DNA of 11,680 bases. It comes from Acidobacteriota bacterium (GTDB taxonomy: Bacteria > Acidobacteriota > Vicinamibacteria > Vicinamibacterales > JAFNAJ01). Shown here piece after piece: positions 8,932-11,680 of the stretch (its first letter is position 1; each line of letters opens with the position of its first letter). The position numbers and the translations under genes were made by a program. Below the pieces are notes generated by a model that saw only the letters and a program-made list of their open reading frames with translations, was not told where the DNA came from and did no database searches. The stretch spans positions 1 to 11,680 of the forward strand of contig JAFNAJ010000044.1 in NCBI GenBank assembly GCA_017860085.1. Reading direction: 5' to 3'.

Positions 8932-9657
8932 ATGGCTTCCGAGTTCACTCGGTTCCGCGTCGTCACCTACAACGTCCACCGCTGCCGCGGCCTCGACCGG
9001 CTCACGCGGGTCGACCGCGTGGCCGAGGTCATCGGGGCGCTCGAGCCCGACATCGTCGCGCTGCAGGAGGTGGTGGGCGCGGGTCCCCGCGGGCAGGGAC
9101 AGGCCGAGCAGATCGGTGCGTTTCTCGGCATGGGCTGGGTCATGGCACCGACACGTCACTTCCGCAGGCACCTGTACGGCAACGTGATCCTGAGTCGCTG
9201 GCCCATCGTCCATCACACCAACTACGACCTCACGTGGAAGACGTGCGAGTCGCGCGGTGCCCAGCGGGCCGACATCGACACGGGCGGAGCGACGCTCCAC
9301 CTCTACAACGTGCACCTCGGCACGGCGCTCCGCGAGCGCCAGTACCAGGCCGGTCGACTGGCGGCGTTCGTGCACGACCATCGGGTGCGCGGGCCGAAGA
9401 TCGTGCTCGGTGATTTCAACGAGTGGACCCGAGGACTGGCGACGACGATCCTGTCGAGAACGTTGAACAGCGTCGACCTCGGTCGATTCCTGCGGCGCCG
9501 CCGAACGTATCCTGGGGTCTTCCCCCTCCTGCACCTGGACCACATCTACTACGAGGGGAACCTCGAGGTGGAGCACGTCACGCTGGGGCGAGGACGGCGG
9601 GCGCTCGTCGCCTCGGATCACCTGCCGCTGGCGGCCGACGTGCGCCTGACCCTGTAA
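8932..9657 (+). CDS. endonuclease/exonuclease/phosphatase (EEP) family protein
   Basis: A 241-residue metal-dependent phosphoesterase of the EEP superfamily (DNase I, AP endonuclease, inositol phosphatase and sphingomyelinase relatives). All superfamily motifs are visible: TYNVHRC with Asn14, IVALQEVVG with Glu46, LYNVHLG with His128, VLGDFNEW with Asp161 and Asn163, LLHLDHIYY with Asp203, and VASDHLPLAADV with Asp229 and His230. There is no signal peptide, suggesting a cytoplasmic enzyme. The substrate may be nucleic acid, lipid or phosphate ester; it cannot be decided here. The start is forced: a TAG stop lies three codons upstream and there is no internal ATG/GTG/TTG before the first motif. 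GGAGG abuts the ATG, too close for a normal ribosome site, while a TATGAT box sits 8 bases upstream, so the transcript may be leaderless. The next gene begins one base after its stop. Confidence 0.92.
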   Translation: MASEFTRFRVVTYNVHRCRGLDRLTRVDRVAEVIGALEPDIVALQEVVGAGPRGQGQAEQIGAFLGMGWVMAPTRHFRRHLYGNVILSRWPIVHHTNYDLTWKTCESRGAQRADIDTGGATLHLYNVHLGTALRERQYQAGRLAAFVHDHRVRGPKIVLGDFNEWTRGLATTILSRTLNSVDLGRFLRRRRTYPGVFPLLHLDHIYYEGNLEVEHVTLGRGRRALVASDHLPLAADVRLTL

Positions 9658-9658
9658 C

Positions 9659-11050
9659 ATGCCGCCCATGCCACTCAGCGCGCGCCTTGCCTACGCCGCA
9701 CCAGGCTTCGCGTTCGCGCTCGTCGGAATCCCCGTCTACGTTCACCTTCCGAAGTTCTACGGGGACGTCCTGGGGGTTGACCTGGCCGTTGTGGGCCTCC
9801 TGATCCTCGTGTCCCGATTCTGGGACGCCGTCACCGACCCGGCCATCGGGTACTTCAGCGACCGGTTGCGCACACCCTGGGGACGTCGACGACCATTCCT
9901 TTTCGCGGCGGCGTTGCCGCTGGCGGTCTCCGCCGGGCTGCTGATGGCGCCGCCACCGACCCTGGCCGGGTCGGCCTTGACCTGGTGGCTTGGCCTGCTG
10001 CTGTTCGTCTTGTTCCTGTCCTGGACCGCCGTGCAGATCCCGCACGCGGCCCTCGGGGCCGAACTCGCGCCCGAGCATCACGAACGAACGGGTCTCTTCG
10101 CCCTGCGCGACGGCCTCTGGATCCTGGGCACGCTGGTCGCCGCAACGGCGCCCGGCATCGTCCGGTGGATGCTCGGCTTGTCGACCGACCCGGCAACCGA
10201 GCGCACCGTCTTTCGCACCCTGGCGTGGGTTTACGGCCCACTGCTCCTGCTGCTGCCGTGGCTCTGCGCGTTTGCCGTCCGCGAACCCGAGGCGTCGCCC
10301 GTCGCGCCCGACAGCCCCGTGAGTGCGACCCGCGATGCGTGGGGCAACCGACCCTTTCGCATCCTGCTTGTCGCTTACGCCATCGGCGCCCTCGGAGCGG
10401 CCCTGCCCGCAACGCTGATCCTCTTCTATGTCGAGCACGTGCTGCGGGTGGCTCCCCTGGCCGATGCGTTGCTCGGCGGTTACTTCCTGACGGGGTTCCT
10501 GTGTCTGCCCTTCTGGACGGCGGTCTCGCGGCGCATTGGGAAGAAGCGCGCCTGGCTGGCCGCCATGGTCGTGTCAGTGGCCGCCTTCTCCGGCGCCGCG
10601 TTTCTGGGCCCGGGCGACGTCGCCGCGTTCAGCGCCATCGTGGTGATTTCGGGCATCGGCTTTGGCGCCGGACTCGTCCTGCCAGCGTCGCTCGTCGCCG
10701 ATGTCGTCGACTACGACGAGTTCCTCCACGGAGCGCGCCGGGAAGGGCTCTACTACGGACTGTGGGCGATCGTCACCAAGGTGTCGGCGGCCCTCGGCGC
10801 CGGGGCTGCCCTGCCCATCCTCAAGTGGTCGGGCTACGTCGCACTCGGCGAGCAGCCTCCGGCGGTCCTGACCACGTTGCGGATGCTGTATGCGGCCGTG
10901 CCCTGCCTCTGCTATGCGGCAGCGTTGGTCGTCGCGGCGCGATTCCCCATCGATGAACGGCTTCACACGGCCATCCGGCATGCCACCGGCCTGCGCCAGC
11001 GAGGGCTCGCGGCCGCCGATCCGCTGCTGAGCCGCGGAGGGTCCGCATGA
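9659..11050 (+). CDS. MFS transporter, GPH (MelB-like) sugar:cation symporter family
   Basis: A 463-residue inner-membrane protein with about twelve hydrophobic segments. The GPH signature is strong: SRFWDAVTDPAIGYFSDRLR (52-71), where Asp56 and Asp60 correspond to the cation-site Asp55 and Asp59 of melibiose permease MelB, followed by TPWGRRRPFLF (72-82). Helix 11 has DYDEFLHGARREGLYYGLWA (351-370) and IVTKVSAALG with Lys374, matching the position of MelB Lys377. Family members take up glycosides, pentosides or hexuronides with H+, Na+ or Li+; the substrate is not readable. ATGs at 9659 and 9668 are both possible, without a clear ribosome site; tight spacing after the EEP stop suggests reinitiation. 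Its stop overlaps the next start (ATGA). Confidence 0.9.
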   Translation: MPPMPLSARLAYAAPGFAFALVGIPVYVHLPKFYGDVLGVDLAVVGLLILVSRFWDAVTDPAIGYFSDRLRTPWGRRRPFLFAAALPLAVSAGLLMAPPPTLAGSALTWWLGLLLFVLFLSWTAVQIPHAALGAELAPEHHERTGLFALRDGLWILGTLVAATAPGIVRWMLGLSTDPATERTVFRTLAWVYGPLLLLLPWLCAFAVREPEASPVAPDSPVSATRDAWGNRPFRILLVAYAIGALGAALPATLILFYVEHVLRVAPLADALLGGYFLTGFLCLPFWTAVSRRIGKKRAWLAAMVVSVAAFSGAAFLGPGDVAAFSAIVVISGIGFGAGLVLPASLVADVVDYDEFLHGARREGLYYGLWAIVTKVSAALGAGAALPILKWSGYVALGEQPPAVLTTLRMLYAAVPCLCYAAALVVAARFPIDERLHTAIRHATGLRQRGLAAADPLLSRGGSA

Positions 11051-11379
11051 TCCGAACGACATTCATCGCCGTGACTGTGCTCGTCGCCCTCTACCTGGCG
11101 TGGACCATCGGTGTGGCGTTGGGGGCCGAGAGCCTCTTTGTCGCAGGCCCCCGGATTGCCAAAGACCCCTGGACCTGGGTCACCATCGTCGACCTGTATC
11201 TGGGCTTCCTCCTGGCTGGTGGGCTCATCGTGGCGCGAGAGCGGCGGTTGCTGCGTTGGTTGCCGTGGTTGGTGGGGTTGCTGGCCCTCGGCAACCTGGC
11301 CACTGCCGCCTACGCGGTCGTGTGGGTGGCCCGCACGGCCCGCAACGTGCCTCTCCTGCCTGCCGCCCACCGCGACTGA
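11047..11379 (+). CDS. small three-helix membrane protein (DUF1475-like)
   Basis: A 110-residue protein with hydrophobic segments at about 5-26, 44-63 and 71-94 and a short polar tail. The block KDPWTWVTIVDLYLGFLLAG (39-58), then ARERRL, then LLALGNLATAAYAVVWVAR (78-96) resembles a group I remember as DUF1475: small bacterial membrane proteins with a DPW...D-Y-G-F motif and a GN-x-A-x-A-x-Y motif. No function is known to me. The ATGA overlap with the transporter gene implies translational coupling, so it could be an accessory or stabilising subunit; small membrane proteins of this size are otherwise hard to interpret. Confidence 0.8.
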   Translation: MIRTTFIAVTVLVALYLAWTIGVALGAESLFVAGPRIAKDPWTWVTIVDLYLGFLLAGGLIVARERRLLRWLPWLVGLLALGNLATAAYAVVWVARTARNVPLLPAAHRD

Positions 11380-11395
11380 CGCTCCCGCCTCCCGC

Positions 11396-11430
11396 CCCGA
11401 GTCCCGAGCCCCCGTTCCCAGCCCCGGGCC
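11396..11430. repeat. degenerate C-rich heptad repeat
   Basis: Five consecutive 7-mers: CCCGAGT, CCCGAGC, CCCCGTT, CCCAGCC, CCGGGCC. Only the first two are near-identical. It is a strand-asymmetric spacer (almost no A/T, C on the plus strand) between the small membrane protein gene and the SPFH promoter. It resembles short CCCGAGT-type spacer repeats I recall from GC-rich genomes; no stem followed by a U-run is present. Confidence 0.45.
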
Positions 11431-11434
11431 GGCC

Positions 11435-11464
11435 TTGCCGGATTCGATTGCATTGTGATATCAT
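11435..11464 (+). promoter_or_regulatory. candidate sigma70-type promoter of the SPFH gene
   Basis: TTGCCG (11435-11440), an 18-base gap and TATCAT (11459-11464, five of six matches to the -10 consensus). Transcription would start around 11471, leaving a leader of about 20 bases with a strong ribosome site. The -35 is only a three-base match. Confidence 0.45.
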
Positions 11465-11474
11465 TCTGACATCA
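11456..11474. promoter_or_regulatory. tandem TGAYATCA operator-like sites
   Basis: TGATATCA (11456-11463, a perfect palindrome) and TGACATCA (11467-11474, one base off) are separated by TTC, so the sites are 11 bp apart, about one helical turn. A weaker copy in the same phase, CGATTGCA (five of eight), lies at 11445-11452. The sites cover the -10 box and the expected start of transcription, a geometry that fits repression by a small dimeric DNA-binding protein. Confidence 0.5.
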
Positions 11475-11480
11475 AGGAGG
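11474..11480 (+). promoter_or_regulatory. strong Shine-Dalgarno of the SPFH gene
   Basis: AAGGAGG, ending 9 bases before the ATG at 11490. This is the best ribosome site in the window and it abuts the second operator-like site. Confidence 0.75.
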
Positions 11481-11489
11481 CACGTGCCC

Positions 11490-11680
11490 ATGATCCGTGA
11501 GCAGGTCCGTCCAGGAATTCCGGGCATCCCAGTTCTGCTGGCACTTCTGGTCCTGCTGATCTGGCTGTTCATCACCTTCGTCGGTGCCATCCGGGCCGAA
11601 GACGTCGTCTCGCTCGTCACGAGCATCGTGGGCACGGTGCTCGCGCTCTTTGGGCTCGCCGGGCTCTTCATCGTGAACCC
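11490..11680 (+). CDS. SPFH/band-7 domain membrane protein, N-terminal part only
   Basis: The first 63 residues of a gene running off the right edge. After a short polar start (MIREQVRPGI) come two hydrophobic segments at about 14-34 and 40-62 separated by AIRAED, ending GLFIVN and then Pro. This is the usual opening of a bacterial stomatin/flotillin-like subgroup, in which two N-terminal helices lead into a GLF-x-V-N-P-N motif and then the band-7 domain. Such proteins oligomerise at the inner membrane. The start is secure from AAGGAGG at 11474-11480. The band-7 domain itself lies outside the window, so the call rests on the N-terminal pattern. Confidence 0.7.
   Translation, partial: MIREQVRPGIPGIPVLLALLVLLIWLFITFVGAIRAEDVVSLVTSIVGTVLALFGLAGLFIVN

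Noticed and set aside
8287..9669. 460-codon open frame on the minus strand opposite the EEP gene and part of its neighbours
   Set aside because: It spans three convincing genes, has Arg/Pro-rich low-complexity translation and no motifs.

Overview
The window is a GC-rich, densely packed bacterial chromosomal segment carrying twelve genes. Most gaps are under 130 bases. There is no sign of a phage, insertion sequence, CRISPR array, tRNA or rRNA. The gene set (aconitase, epoxyqueuosine reductase, YqgE, SCO-type copper chaperone, GPH-family symporter, band-7 protein) is that of a free-living aerobic Gram-negative. The GC bias, the C-rich heptad spacer and the small CPCC protein ending in a TKPTRDFDLD-like tail are reminiscent of Acidobacteriota (Vicinamibacteria-like). 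That placement is an impression from memory, not a computed result.

Left part (1-5084, all on the minus strand). Read in transcription order this is a fumarylacetoacetate-hydrolase (FAH) family enzyme, aconitase AcnA, epoxyqueuosine reductase QueG and a YqgE/AlgH protein cut by the window edge. Spacings of 46, 55 and 7 bases suggest one operon. AcnA and QueG both need 4Fe-4S clusters, which may be the common thread.

Middle part (5085-8888). A YheT-like alpha/beta hydrolase diverges from the FAH gene and converges on a DUF72 (YecE-like) gene. That gene in turn diverges from a two-gene unit: a SCO1/SenC copper chaperone with an N-terminal CusF-like copper-binding domain, overlapping by four bases (ATGA) a small unrecognised protein with a Cys/His pair in a transglutaminase-like arrangement. 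A 100-residue protein with a single CPCC knuckle follows on the minus strand.

Right part (8889-11680). The CPCC gene and an endonuclease/exonuclease/phosphatase (EEP) family gene diverge from a 43-base region with a symmetric TATGATA element that could be a -10 box for both directions; the EEP gene looks leaderless. EEP is followed after 1 base by a GPH/MelB-type MFS transporter, then with an ATGA overlap by a small three-helix membrane protein. After a C-rich spacer comes the start of a band-7/SPFH membrane protein. Its promoter region carries two TGAYATCA palindromes 11 bp apart that look like an operator.

The window is mainly housekeeping in character; I do not see a complete novel defence or mobile system. 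The best leads are the SPFH operator, the symmetric divergent promoter, and the small Cys/His protein coupled to the copper chaperone.
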